A stretch of DNA of 51,239 nt, from contig BFEA01000677.1 in assembly GCA_003427395.1 (NCBI GenBank), positions 494,416-545,654 on the forward strand, read 5' to 3'. The stretch comes from Chara braunii (Eukaryota; Streptophyta; Charophyceae; Charales; Characeae). How positions within the stretch are numbered: the stretch's first letter is position 1; every line of letters starts with the position of its first letter. The notes beneath the pieces were generated by a model. That model saw only the letters and a program-made list of their open reading frames with translations. It was not told the DNA's origin and did no database searches. The position numbers were made by a program, and so were the translations under genes. Positions 1 through 9,572 of this stretch are shown piece after piece.

Positions 1-640
1 CCAATCGCGAAACGACAGAAGATTACTTGCGATCGGATGATTGATCGTGTGTGCTGCACCGAAGATCAACCCGCCGGCGAGCGACCTGTTTATTTACCCA
101 CCTGACAGTCCTCGACCGAACAGCCGATCGGTCACGAAATCTGCCAGGATCAACTGATTGGTCGACAACTCGGTTGGCGATTGCTCTGCTGGTTGATCAA
201 CCACCACACCAACCGCCAACCGAGCAGCCGATCAACCAATTGACTATTCTGTGCTAATTGATCGTGGAGAACGATCGCGGAGAATCCTCAAGGCAAATGA
301 TCATGTGCACGATCGAAACCGGCAAACGAAACGCACAACCGATCAAGAAAACGTCGATCCCGATCTTCGAACGAATAAAAAGCACTTCGTCACAATCTTG
401 TTGCACATCGAACCTCGTATAACATCGAACCATGCTGCCCATGGAACCTGGCTCCACATCAAACCTCGGTGGGCGTCGAACCTCGTCGGACGTCGAACTT
501 TGGAGGACGTAGGGTCGTCGACACTTGACGGTCACTGAACGGCGAACGTTGAGCACCCACCACCCCACGCATCGCCGACAATATTCTCATTATCGGAACG
601 TGGCCGTCACGAGCGAACTGATCGCGAAATCAAACACCGG
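1..640. other. Non-coding stretch, no gene recognised
   Basis: This stretch is rich in GATCG/CGATC words and loosely repeated phrases of the type 'acatcgaacc' and 'cgtcgaac'. Short open frames exist on both strands but they overlap each other, have no recognisable motif and look like chance frames in GC-rich repetitive DNA. I see no RNA gene or mobile-element end here. Confidence 0.5.
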
Positions 641-642
641 AA

Positions 643-1180
643 GAAGTTGGGATCCCGGCGAGCTTGTGCAGCTGTTCGAACACGCTTCTCAACCCCGGTG
701 CGCAACCACAGCCAGGGACGTGGAAAATTAGAAGTCCACCAGGATCCGAACTTCAAGAAATTGCTCGACGGCGAGTTTGGCAGACACGTGTGCATCTCCC
801 ACGCAATTTCACCAAGTTCGGATCCCGACGAACTTCATGCAGCTGTTCCAACATGCTTCGCAACCACGGTCTCCAACCATAGCCTGGGACGTGCAAAAAT
901 TGGAAGTCCGCCGGGATCCGAACTTGAAGAAATTGTGGGACGGCGAGTTTGGCAGACAGGTGTATGTCTCCCACGCAATTTCGCCAATTCCGGATCCCGG
1001 CGAACTTCATGCAGCTGCTCGAACACGCTTTGCAACCCCGGTCCGCAACCACAGCCTGGGACGTGAAAAAAAATGAAGTCCGCAGGGATCCGAACTTCAA
1101 GAAATTGCAGGACAGCGAGTTTGGCAGACAGGTGTGTATCTCCCACGTAATTTCGCCGAGTTCGGATCCCGGCCAACTAC
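643..1180 (+). repeat. ~171-bp tandem repeat, three units
   Basis: Three head-to-tail units begin near 659, 829 and 1001 with the recurring phrase CGAACTTCATGCAGCTG (first unit CGAGCTTGTGCAGCTG). Spacing is about 170 and 172 bp. Each unit carries two copies of the 24-bp palindrome described below, one in each orientation, plus the shared block ending GGCGAGTTTGGCAGACA. The several overlapping open frames here are products of the repetition, not genes. Confidence 0.85.
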
Positions 1181-1748
1181 AGGTTCCTGCTGGCCTGCGG
1201 ATCCAAACCTCGCTCGCACTGTTCCTTGCACACTCGTCGAGTCCGGACCTCGGCGGACCTCGGATCTGTGATAATGCGAAGTCCGCCGGGATCCGGACTT
1301 CTACTGCATGGTTCCTCGCACAGACGTCAAGTTCGCACCCCGGTGACTTCGCTTGTCTTTATGTGCGGGTTCAGAACGCGGGTTTCTAGCTCCCGAGGTT
1401 TGGAACAACTTTGTATTTGAAAAAATGTGTAGCCCGCCGGTTGTTTCTTTTCCACGCGGTCTCGAGAAGTTTGTATCCCGCCGAACACCCTACCGTGGAT
1501 CCGGACCTCGCGTGGTAAGTTCGGACCCCGGCGAACTTCGCGTCGCGCATGGTGTGGGTTCTGACTGTGTCCTTTCTCGCAAACGGGTGTTTGCCACAAC
1601 TTTTGATTCGCAAAAATGCGAAGTCCGTCGGGATCCGTACTTCTCGTGCAAAGGTTCCTCGTCCCATCGTCGGGTTCGCCTGCTGGGCCGTGGATCCGAA
1701 CCTGCTGTCTTCCTTTCGCAATGCATGTGGCAGGTGATGTTCCTTTCG

Positions 1749-1823
1749 CAAGTTCGGATCCCGGCGAATTTGCCAAGTTCGGATCCCGACGAATTTGCCA
1801 AGTTCGGATCCCGGCGAATTTGA
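1749..1823 (+). repeat. Three tandem copies of the palindrome, 25-bp period
   Basis: Copies start at 1749, 1774 and 1799, each beginning CAAGTTCGGATCC and ending CGAATTTG. This is the only place in the window where the palindrome itself is directly tandem. The distal arm reads CGAATTTG and not CGAACTTC in all three, so they arose by local amplification of one already mutated copy. Confidence 0.85.
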
Positions 1824-2217
1824 GCTGTCTTCCTTTCGCAATGCACGTGGCAGGAGATGTTCCTGATGGGCCGTGGATCAGAACCTGCCGTGCACGGTTC
1901 CTCAGACAATCATCAATTTCAGATCAAGGCGGACTACAGATTCTATAAAATGCAAAGTCCGCTGAGATCCAAACTTCCCGTGCACGGTTCGTTGGAAAAC
2001 CGTCGACTTCGGACCCCGGCGTGCTTCACCATTCGGGTGGTGCGGGTTCTGACTGTGGACTTCTTGGCGACCAGTGGATTGCCACAACTTTTTATTCGTA
2101 CGAAATTGAAGTCCGCCTAGATCCAAACTTCTTGGCAGTTTTGGACGTCGGGTTTGGGAGACAGCTTCGTCTTTCCCCCGCAGTCTCGCCAAGTTCGGAT
2201 CCAGGCGAACATGTCGC

Positions 2218-2265
2218 GGGGCGTGTTTGGGGCTGGCCCGCGGGGCGTGTTTGGGGCTGGCCCGC
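2218..2265 (+). repeat. 24-bp direct duplication
   Basis: Two adjacent copies of a 24-bp unit starting CGGGGCGTGTTTGGGGC lie just after the last palindrome of the cluster and just before the orphan ORF. The second copy runs into GGGCCGG. Confidence 0.8.
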
Positions 2266-2361
2266 GGGCCGGTAGATGTGAACACCGACAAAGCCGGCCA
2301 CCCGACATCGAATCTTTGGGCATACATTGCGTCTAATGCCACGGGTCGCACATCGCAAGAC

Positions 2362-3441
2362 ATGACTCGTTTACAAGTGTCTCCATGCCCGTGTGTGTCA
2401 TCGGACATGTGCGCGTGGTGTGCAGGTTGCGTGATGGAGGGGACCTTCTCGACACCACGCATCTTCGAGTCGATCTTCTCGAGACCACAGGCCATGAGTG
2501 CCGAGACGCACATTCGCTTAGCAGAACCTTTTCGTCCTTGTGCGAAATCCGCGCGACATTTCAACGGTGTGACAACGATCCACGGAGCGACTGCAGAGGA
2601 CTTCGACAAGGACCCATGGATGACCGTCGTTTTGTGCAGGGACGCGCATCTTGACGACTGGGGCGAGGGCAATTGGGCCAGTATGGAGAGTTACTGCCCT
2701 TGGGCAAGCCAGTACAAGTTCACGAATATATTGGAGTTCGGGGACCTCATCCCTCTGCTTGACGCCGTCCTCGGACATAAGTTCCTGAACCATATGCGGA
2801 AAGCACTAAGCTGCATTAGCCGCTATTTCAGTCGCCTCGAGTGCCACAACGTCAGGTCGTTGCCACGAACTTGGGGTGGCTTGCGGAAACAAGAGTTGGT
2901 GGACAGTGCTCGTCGCTGCTCGTTCCTGGACCAGTACCCGCTCCGTTGCCCCGGGATTTCTCCACGAGTTGTGTCGTACTGCTGTGTGCAGTTGACTGTG
3001 TCCGGATCTGATTTCACCAGAGTTCTGTGTGTTGCTGCTTCAAATAAGAGCAGGAAACTCGTCGACGCAGTTGTGCTCGTGTCGCGCAACGAGGTTGTGA
3101 TTGAAGGGTCCAAATTCGTGCCGATGCGTGGGCCTGAACGTGTGGATGGGTGGCCAGATTTGGTGATAGCAGGTCAGGTTCGAAACTATTCGTTGTTTCG
3201 TGAGGTTGAGGAGAAAGCGGCTGACATACGGGACTGCATAGGAAACTCCTTGGTACGACCGGGGGTGTTTGTTAGGATGAAATACATGTCCGTTTTTTCG
3301 GAGATTGCATCGGTCGACGCACCACAGACCCGTATCTACGAATCGTCACTGAATGCTTTGTTTAGCTTCAGTTCACGACATCGTCCCGGAGGATCCCCAA
3401 ATGTCGCCGCATCCGAACCGGTCTTTAGTCTTTCTGTTTAA
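2362..3441 (+). CDS. Orphan hypothetical protein, uninterrupted ORF
   Basis: A continuous frame runs from upstream of 2230 to a TAA at 3439-3441. The first ATG is at 2362, which gives 359 residues; an upstream exon or a non-ATG extension is possible because the frame is open to about 2227. The product is mixed in composition and not low complexity. It has Cys/Trp-containing stretches such as SPCPCVSSDMCAWCAGC near the N terminus and a central GNWASMESYCPWASQY. I do not recognise a family, see no signal peptide or membrane span, and propose no function. It lies upstream of and in the same direction as the ParB/Ulp1-type gene, so it may be another ORF of the same element. It is unusual here in lacking stops or frameshifts and in holding no palindrome copy. 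Confidence 0.5.
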   Translation: MTRLQVSPCPCVSSDMCAWCAGCVMEGTFSTPRIFESIFSRPQAMSAETHIRLAEPFRPCAKSARHFNGVTTIHGATAEDFDKDPWMTVVLCRDAHLDDWGEGNWASMESYCPWASQYKFTNILEFGDLIPLLDAVLGHKFLNHMRKALSCISRYFSRLECHNVRSLPRTWGGLRKQELVDSARRCSFLDQYPLRCPGISPRVVSYCCVQLTVSGSDFTRVLCVAASNKSRKLVDAVVLVSRNEVVIEGSKFVPMRGPERVDGWPDLVIAGQVRNYSLFREVEEKAADIRDCIGNSLVRPGVFVRMKYMSVFSEIASVDAPQTRIYESSLNALFSFSSRHRPGGSPNVAASEPVFSLSV

Positions 3442-4473
3442 GGGAAAAGAACGGCGAGGAACGACATTTCAACGGTTGTGTTGCCTAACATGTCAGATTT
3501 GTAGGACTGCAGAGAAGTGTGAGACTCAGCGGTTGCAGGTACACGCTGCACCGCGTGCTTGTCGTGCAAATCCCCGGTCGTCGTTCGGTTTAGTGACATG
3601 ACGGAAGTCATATTGGACGTCCGTCTCTGACGCCGTCTCCTGCCATGTCGTGCCCCGGCGAAGTTCAGATCTCTGCGAACTTCGCGTTCTGGCCTCTCCG
3701 TTAATTTGTCTCTGGTGTCATTGGCGTCGGGCGGGCCGTGGGAAAAACCCGTCACCGCGGAAGGATCTTCCCGTAACCAATTTTCGCCCATTCACCATCA
3801 ACATGTGCCAAACAGTCGGTCACTGTCGTAGCGAGATGCCAAAAGCACTCTTAGAGATCCCCGTCGCAAGGTCGCGCGAGCTTTGCGTTTCCTGAAACCC
3901 GTTGGAGATCCCGGTTGGCGGGCCCTCTTGTTGGAAATCCCGTTGGCACCGTGCTAGGACACCTTGCTAGGACCCTAACTTTTTGTCTGTCTCTCTCGCA
4001 GCCTCCTGAAGTTCGAACCCGGCGAACTTCCTGTGACGCCTGTGTATTGAACGTGCGCGGGGCTTGATGATCCCCCGTGGATTGCGATACGAGTCAAACC
4101 CTGATCCACAACTGCTCCCCCAAGGACTCATACAATGTTGTCGCGGCTGCTCGTTCGAACTTGGCTTCATCAAATGCCAAGTTGCGCATATCAGAAGAAG
4201 TTCGGATTTCGGCGAACTTCTCCTTTTCAAACGGCCTTTTGTGTTAGTGCTGCCTTTCCGGCTCGTGGTTCAGTCCAATCTGTGTTTCTCTGATACCGTC
4301 TCTGCCTGTCGCATTTTCCTGAAGTTCGGATCCCGACGAACTTCACGTTTCGGTGGGTGCGTTGGTTTGGCTTTGGACAGACACTTTTAGTACGGATGTC
4401 GGCGAACTTCGCGTCCTGAACTGTCCGGGTTCCTATTGCTAAACGGAGGACACTGCCCCGACCAACACGGGCT
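3442..4473. repeat. Spacer with scattered palindromes
   Basis: There is no convincing coding frame. Palindrome copies lie at 3660-3683, 4008-4030, 4197-4220, 4321-4344 and 4388-4410, mostly in the plus orientation (GAAGTTCG first). The intervening DNA is unique within the window. Around 3851-3946 the phrase GAGATCCC(C)GT recurs imperfectly. Confidence 0.7.
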
Positions 4474-4591
4474 TTGTGTGTCACCACCCGTCCATTCCGA
4501 TCCGGTGGACATCCGTGTTCCGAAAACACCGACGTGGTTGTCGCCCGGTTGCATGAAGCGTGTGCCCTTGTAAAGAATGATCTCGTTGCAG
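4474..4591 (+). other. Possible 5' exon of the ParB/Ulp1-type gene
   Basis: The open frame here ends at a good splice donor (CAG at 4589-4591, then GTAAGA). Removing 4592-4778 leaves one base (G) of a codon, and the next exon begins with AC, so the frame continues as D-N-M into the ATG at 4784. The match of phase is what supports coding status. No ATG begins this frame inside the segment, so the true start would be further upstream or the exon is 5' UTR. Confidence 0.35.
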
Positions 4592-4778
4592 GTAAGAGGT
4601 CATTGCTGGTCTTCGCGTTCGAAGTTCGCCGGGATCCGAACTTCGAGGTCCTCGTATGGCGTCATGTGACCGACGTGTTGAGGGCAAGGTGTGCCTCCTC
4701 TGTTTTCCGCCTGCGTTGTGCTTTGACTGCGATTTGACGCTCGTTGGTGTTTTATTTGTTTTCCGTTGTCGTCCGCAG
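4592..4778 (+). other. Candidate intron, 187 bp
   Basis: The donor is GTAAGA at 4592. The acceptor is a T-rich tract followed by GTCCGCAG ending at 4778. A full palindrome copy at 4621-4644 sits inside. The acceptor lies six bases before the ATG at 4784. Confidence 0.4.
4621..4644 (-). repeat. Palindrome copy with perfect arms
   Basis: The arms GAAGTTCG and CGAACTTC are both intact around CCGGGATC. This is one of the best-preserved copies in the window and lies within the candidate intron. Confidence 0.9.
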
Positions 4779-4783
4779 ACAAT

Positions 4784-6331
4784 ATGTCTTCGTCCAGGGG
4801 CGAAGGGGAGCCTGCAGCGACGTCCGGGATGGGATCTGGGAAAGGTTCTACAAAATGGTCGTCTACGACCTCGAGGACGTGGTCCGACCACGCTAGGTCG
4901 AAATGGTTCGTCGACAAGTGCTGTGCTGATGCTACGAACCCAGTCCAACAGCCGTGTGGTCCTGTGATCTTCGTCCAAGCCAATAAGCGCCGCAGGGTTC
5001 TGGGGGCTGTCTTGCGGTGGGAGAATGCGAAAGGTATTCGTCGACGGTTCTACATGAAAAATGTGTACGGTTCGAAGGGGAACGTCGTCGCCGGCGCCAA
5101 AGGGGCAGTTCTCGACATGTGTCTGTTCGAGGGGTTCGGAGTGGGTGCTGCGAACACCCCGTTCTACAACGACCTCCGGCGACAGGGCGGGTTTGTTTTG
5201 GGTCGAGAGTTCTTCGACCTGTTGGAGGACGAGGGCATCGCCCTCGACGTCCCTTGCGAAGTCGGTCCCGACCTGGAACTGTCAATGCCTTTGCAGCGGT
5301 GCGGCGGTTGTGAGTCGAGCGGGGCAGCGGGGGGGGGGGGGGATCTGGGTTCTGGGGAGGCTACACATGTGCAGCGGGAGGATGCCAGAGGTCAGTTTGA
5401 CAACAGCGAAGATGAGGCGACACCACGTCCGCCGTTTTCGCCGTCGCGGGAAAGAGACAGGTCCGTGCTGTCCATACCTGGGGTCCGGCAACAGACCGCA
5501 GCGGATCCCAGAGAAGAGAGAGTCCTGTGTGGGTCTGACTTGGAGCCCGCCGAGGGCCATGGCGCGGAAGGCGAGGCCGTGGGCGGGGAGGGAGCGCAGG
5601 GCACTCCCCAAAAAAGGAGGGGAGAATGTCAAAAAGAGTTGGTGGGTTCTTCGAAGAAACAGAAAACCAAGACCCCGAGGACTGCGGGAGAGAAACGGAA
5701 GGGGAAGGGGGTGGAAGAGGCCCACCCGGGTAGCAAACGTCCAACTTCGAAACATAAACAGCCTGAGTCGGGACCTTCTTCACCACGGCCTGCCATCGAC
5801 GTGGACGCCGGGTACTTCCTGAAGTACAAAGACGGCGTCAAGACAAGGCGGGAGTTTGAGATTAGCCCGGCTCAGATCGTTGACATAAGGGAGTGGGAGG
5901 ATCTTTACAACCAACAGTCGCTAGATCTCGTCCTCGTGGAAACGATAAGGGAACCAATGCGGTCTGCGTTCGAAAATAAAGAACAGACGTACGAGTTGCC
6001 GGTCTTCAAGCTCTCACCACTGGGGCTTCAAAAACCAACTCCTGGGACCAAGGCACAACGTCTGAAGCCGGAGGAGTGGAAGGATAAGCTGGCGGGAGAA
6101 TACTACTACTACGCGGTGTGCGGGCAGCACAACGCGGCTGCAGCCAGGTCGCTGTTCGACAGCGAGGTGGCCAAGAAGTACGATTTCGAGCGGTGGCCGG
6201 CACGGATGGTGTACTTTTTCGACAATAACTTCGAAGGGTATTTTCTTGTTAGTTTACAGGACAACAAGAAGGACCTGAAGGCGCCTCCCAGACAGTTGAA
6301 ACTTTCTATGAAAGACATTCGATGGCAGTGA
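4784..6331 (+). CDS. ParB-like domain protein (5' part of the broken gene)
   Basis: The ATG at 4784 was chosen because it follows a splice-acceptor-like GTCCGCAG; the frame then gives 515 residues. Residues ~30-170 form an unrecognised globular region. Residues ~175-340 are low complexity, with a glycine run encoded by a G12 tract near 5330 and a basic, nuclear-localisation-like KKQKTK...KRKGKG. Residues ~345-510 resemble ParB/sulfiredoxin-type domains: an I..W..LYNQQ and PVFKLSP entry, then GQHNAAAA at residues 447-454, preceded by YYYYAV. That corresponds to the G-E/Q-x-R-x-x-A-A box II of ParB. It ends at a TGA (6329-6331) directly after RWQ, and the same frame continues with HDGYPRAVMGN, so this is probably a nonsense truncation. 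DNA or nucleotide binding is family inference only. Confidence 0.6.
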   Translation: MSSSRGEGEPAATSGMGSGKGSTKWSSTTSRTWSDHARSKWFVDKCCADATNPVQQPCGPVIFVQANKRRRVLGAVLRWENAKGIRRRFYMKNVYGSKGNVVAGAKGAVLDMCLFEGFGVGAANTPFYNDLRRQGGFVLGREFFDLLEDEGIALDVPCEVGPDLELSMPLQRCGGCESSGAAGGGGDLGSGEATHVQREDARGQFDNSEDEATPRPPFSPSRERDRSVLSIPGVRQQTAADPREERVLCGSDLEPAEGHGAEGEAVGGEGAQGTPQKRRGECQKELVGSSKKQKTKTPRTAGEKRKGKGVEEAHPGSKRPTSKHKQPESGPSSPRPAIDVDAGYFLKYKDGVKTRREFEISPAQIVDIREWEDLYNQQSLDLVLVETIREPMRSAFENKEQTYELPVFKLSPLGLQKPTPGTKAQRLKPEEWKDKLAGEYYYYAVCGQHNAAAARSLFDSEVAKKYDFERWPARMVYFFDNNFEGYFLVSLQDNKKDLKAPPRQLKLSMKDIRWQ

Positions 6332-7005
6332 AAGCATGACGGCTACCCGAGAGCTGTGATGGGGAACCTTAGCGGGAAACAAGATCAGGTCAGGGTTTGG
6401 CGTAAGTTTTGTACAACGGCGCTTTAAACAACTTGTGGCATTTCACGGATCAAAAGGAAGAGGAGGCCATTAAGAAGCAAAATGCTGCCCTGCGTTCTTA
6501 CTTACCTCTGGTGATGGCTGGGGAAAATGTCTGGAAACTGGCCATGGAATTTTTCGAAAAAAGGGAGACGGGCAGATTGTTGAGCCACGATGGAGCGAAG
6601 TGGACAGTAAAAAAGAAGAAGGTCAAAAACGTAAAGCCTGGGGTCGCCTACATCCACAACGACAAATTGGGCAGAACGGAGGTGGTGTACAACGTCCCCG
6701 TGGACCCGCCGAATAAAAAGGGCAAAAAGGAGAAAGAGGAGGGCGATTGGTTCGTGCAAGTGCCAGACCTGGACGCGCATTGTTGGAAAGCAATGGAATC
6801 ACTCACGGACAATGAGAAGTGTCGCGTTCTGAAAAAGGTGCTTGCTTGCGAGGTCGTTTGGGTCCAAGCCGGCTCCCCGTCGTTGGCGAAGTTGGGAAAG
6901 TTCAGCGTGCAGGACATGGTTCAGCTGGTGAAGTGCGACCGTATGCTGGTTCGGTTGTGGAATTACTACCAATTCAAGCACGAGAAGAGGCCGTACGCGG
7001 ACTAG
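6332..7005 (+). pseudogene. Middle segment after ParB-like domain
   Basis: After the TGA the frame of the previous ORF stays open to a TAA at 6424-6426. Reading then shifts by one base near 6411-6425 and continues in another frame from LNNLWHF to a TAG at 7003-7005. The content is charged and helical (for example KEEEAIKKQNAALRSY and MAGENVWKLAMEFFEK) with a lysine-rich KKGKKEKEE stretch. The next codons past the TAG read IQRYPFLKSRSVVFKKF in the same frame, so the stop is most simply a nonsense mutation. The TAG follows C (GAC TAG), consistent with an original TGG. No family is recognised for this segment alone. Confidence 0.55.
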
Positions 7006-8200
7006 ATCCAAAGGTACCCTTTCCTGAAATCGAGGTCTGTCGTGTTCAAGAAGTTTGAAGGTCAGGGATTGGATGACGAGTTGTGGGATAAGAGCAGGAA
7101 ACACGTTTCCGACTCGGCGCTGTTCAAGGACTGCCCGCCGTACATGGGTTGCGACCAGGACAACTCGATTGAGGTGAGGGAGAAGTTGGCGGGCCACAAG
7201 AAGTTGTCCGTCGACTGGAGAAACACGGTTCTCTCCGTGTTGAATGGAAGCAGACTGAAGAGCCGGGAAGTCGCACTTGCCGAAGGCGTCGTTCACATTA
7301 AATGGAAAGACACGGGGGACGTGACATCCATTGCGCCATTCGCCAACGACCCTTTAGAGGTGGACATCAGGGGCGTTGAGCTGAAGGAGGCAGTGGCTGC
7401 CATAAAGAGCCACACGTTCGTCCTGGATCTGTGCGAGCCGGTTGACCTCAAACTGTGGAAGCCCCAAGCATGGGAGACTTTGAATTCCTATCTTTAGACG
7501 TGGTGTCCCTCGCATTGGACTCTCGTTGTTTTCGTGCGGCGGCAGCACAACCAGTCGTTTCTCGCCAGCATGCACAATCTTTCTTTCGTCAAGCTGTTGG
7601 AAGGGAAGTATGTAGGGAGAGTGCAGCAGAAAAAAAGCTTCCCCGTTGGGAACAATTTGTACACGGAGGAAGACCGCATGTACATCCTCTTCAAGGGTGA
7701 CGATCTGCGCGTCAACACATCCGTGGTCTGCGAGGGAAACCTGCCCACGGGTGCCGCTGCTGTGGTGCGATTGCCTAAGAGGGTCACCCAGACGGATGTG
7801 TCCGAGATTCCTTTCACGCCTTGCGACTGGTCGTTGGTGGCGCCTGAACGACAGGGCAGCGTCTACAGGGATATGGAACGCAATCCGACCCAATTCGTCG
7901 GTCTTCTTGATTTTCTTGGCAAGAAGGGAGAGGGTGTCGTGTTCCTTGGGAAACCGCACGCGGGAAGCGTCTGGGAGCTTCGCCGGCCGGCACGTTGTCG
8001 CAATGGAAGGGAACTCTGACCTCTTGCAATTCACGATGCGGGTGGTGAAAAGCGAGGTCAATTCGAGTGGACACAATTGTGAGTTCATGGTCGTGAGGCC
8101 AACACGGGATAAGGTGTGGAGCAAGAAGACGGATATGTGGTTTAAGTTGAGCGAGAGGAAGAGGAACAAGATATACGATTTCTTGTTCCTTCAAACGCGT
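7006..8200 (+). pseudogene. Degenerate beta-class DNA methyltransferase-like region
   Basis: One frame runs to a stop at 8017-8019, interrupted by a TAG at 7495-7497. The segment order fits a beta-class N4C/N6A methyltransferase. VLDLCEP (7420-7440) sits where motif IV DPPY would be. A predicted body follows (SHWTLVVFV, FLASMHNLSFVKLL, NNLYTEEDRMYILFKG). Then come NPTQFVGLLDFL and VVFLGKPHAGS (~7934-7970), in the place of motif I 'VLDPFAGSGT', and AGRHVVAME (~7988-8015), in the place of 'GRRxIGIE'. A one-base shift near 7976-7985 moves the last part to another frame. The P-P-Y and G-x-G residues are not preserved, so even the ancestral protein may have lacked catalysis. ParB-methyltransferase fusions are known in phages and bacteria; the assignment here is by motif order and is inference. 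Confidence 0.5.
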
Positions 8201-9329
8201 CCGAGGAGGGACACTGACGCCGAGTATATCCGCCGAAAGGACCACATGTTGGCACTGCTCGACAACTACCACTTCGCCTCCCGCATGAACACGAAGACGT
8301 TTATCGAAAGGCTGCAATCGCTGTACTTCGTGGAGTCTGAGGAGCAGTTGAAGTTAGCCAGTTACGCTTCCCTGATCTCCACTAACGACGAGGAAGCCAT
8401 AGGTGTGGAGTTTGTCGCCTACACGAAGGAGGAGGAGAGCGACACGGAGAGCATCGACCTGCAGTACGACCTGCCTCCGGTGGACCACGGACGAGGGTCC
8501 TCGTCGGCCAGTCCATCACCAAGCGCTGCAGCCCTCGTGTCACCATTGGCCAAACCGGCGCCGGGCATCACGCCGATGAAATTGCTGGAGAGACTTAGAG
8601 CTCTGGCCGCCCCCCCGCCCGCTTTGCGTCCCGGGTCCGTTGTCCCACCCGATCATCCGTCTTGGAAGGATGACAACATCCACTTTCTGCTTGAACCGCA
8701 ACGTCATTCACCTGAGCAGGACTGGGGCCATGACATGGTTTGGCATCCGGGAGTCATCCAGCCAGCGATACGAAATGGCAAGTGGGTCATGGCCGTGGTA
8801 ATCCCTGGCGTGAGTCAAAGTCCAACTTCCTGCACCTCGCGAGGATTTCGGTCCTCCAGAAAGTGAAGGTCGAAAATGACACTTTAGCACCCGGCGACCT
8901 GTCCCTCATTTCCACTGTCGGTCGATTGTTCGATGAGCTTCAGGACAAGTGCTGGTTGGAATTGACGGAGGACTACTACGAGCTCGACACGAGTCCGTCG
9001 AAGGGCGTGGTGGACTGGAAAGTGGCCTTTCCCAGTGGGCCGGACGGTGGTTCCGGGGGGGGGTCACCTGGAGGCAGAGGGGATGGGGGTGGCGACGCAG
9101 GGGGTGGCAAAGGAATCCCGCCTATGGGGGAGAGAGGGTCTCACGACCGCAACACGACACCGGGAGGCAGCGCTGGGGTGGCGGGTTTCGCCGTCGACCG
9201 GACTCCGTCGACAGGCACCCGGCCCGAGCACACGACACACTCCGCCGACCCCCAGACTTCGTCCGTGGGCTCAGCGAGGGACACGTTGAGAGCTTTGGTT
9301 GCTCTGGGCAGTCGCTCGGCCGGAAAGCC

Positions 9330-9353
9330 GAAGTCCGCCGGGATCCGAACTAC
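9330..9353 (-). repeat. Palindrome copy inside a coding frame
   Basis: GAAGTCCG...GATCCGAAC with an altered outer arm (ACTAC, not ACTTC). It is translated in the host frame as KSAGIRTT. At 24 bp it equals eight codons and adds no stop, so it leaves the frame open. Confidence 0.85.
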
Positions 9354-9548
9354 ATCGGGTGAGGAGCCGCCAGAGCAGTCCGGATTGCGAAGCTGCTTGG
9401 GGTCGGGGGATCCAAGCAGGGATCGAGAAATTCGCAGCATTGCGGCGCGGGACGAAGACGTCGGAACGGTGTCGCCTGAGCGGGAGCGACGACCGCAAGG
9501 ATTGCAGCAGGAGGCTGCAAGTGCAGGGTCCGGCGACACGGAGACCAC

Positions 9549-9572
9549 GAAGTCCGCCGAGATCCAAACTTC
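9549..9572 (-). repeat. Second palindrome copy inside the same coding frame
   Basis: GAAGTCCG...GATCCAAACTTC, translated KSAEIQTS, in the same phase as the copy at 9330. Sharing of phase and orientation between the two copies suggests either selection for a tolerated frame or duplication of one inserted copy with its neighbourhood. Confidence 0.85.

Larger units (their letters stand above)
643..2213. repeat. Cluster of 24-bp palindromic elements
   Basis: The unit is an inverted repeat with arms GAAGTTCG and CGAACTTC around an 8-nt centre, usually GATCCCGG, so a BamHI-like GGATCC is normally present. Copies in either orientation and with varying decay are at 643-666, 731-754, 813-836, 903-926, 985-1008, 1075-1098, 1158-1180, 1278-1301, 1516-1539, 1620-1643, 1954-1977, 2108-2131 and 2190-2213. 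A run of three tandem copies with 25-bp period is at 1749-1823. The flanks of the individual copies differ outside the 171-bp array, so this is a dispersed element and not only a satellite. Translation of the copies produces the recurring peptide strings GSRRTS and RRDPNF in shadow frames. Confidence 0.9.

Noticed and set aside
647-2120. Many overlapping ORFs rich in GSRRTS/RRDPNF/SPPGSEL peptides
   Set aside because: All are translations of the palindrome and the 171-bp repeat in different frames; no single frame is favoured.
643-4644. Palindromes as a CRISPR array
   Set aside because: Spacing is irregular, copies occur in both orientations, no regular spacers and no cas genes.
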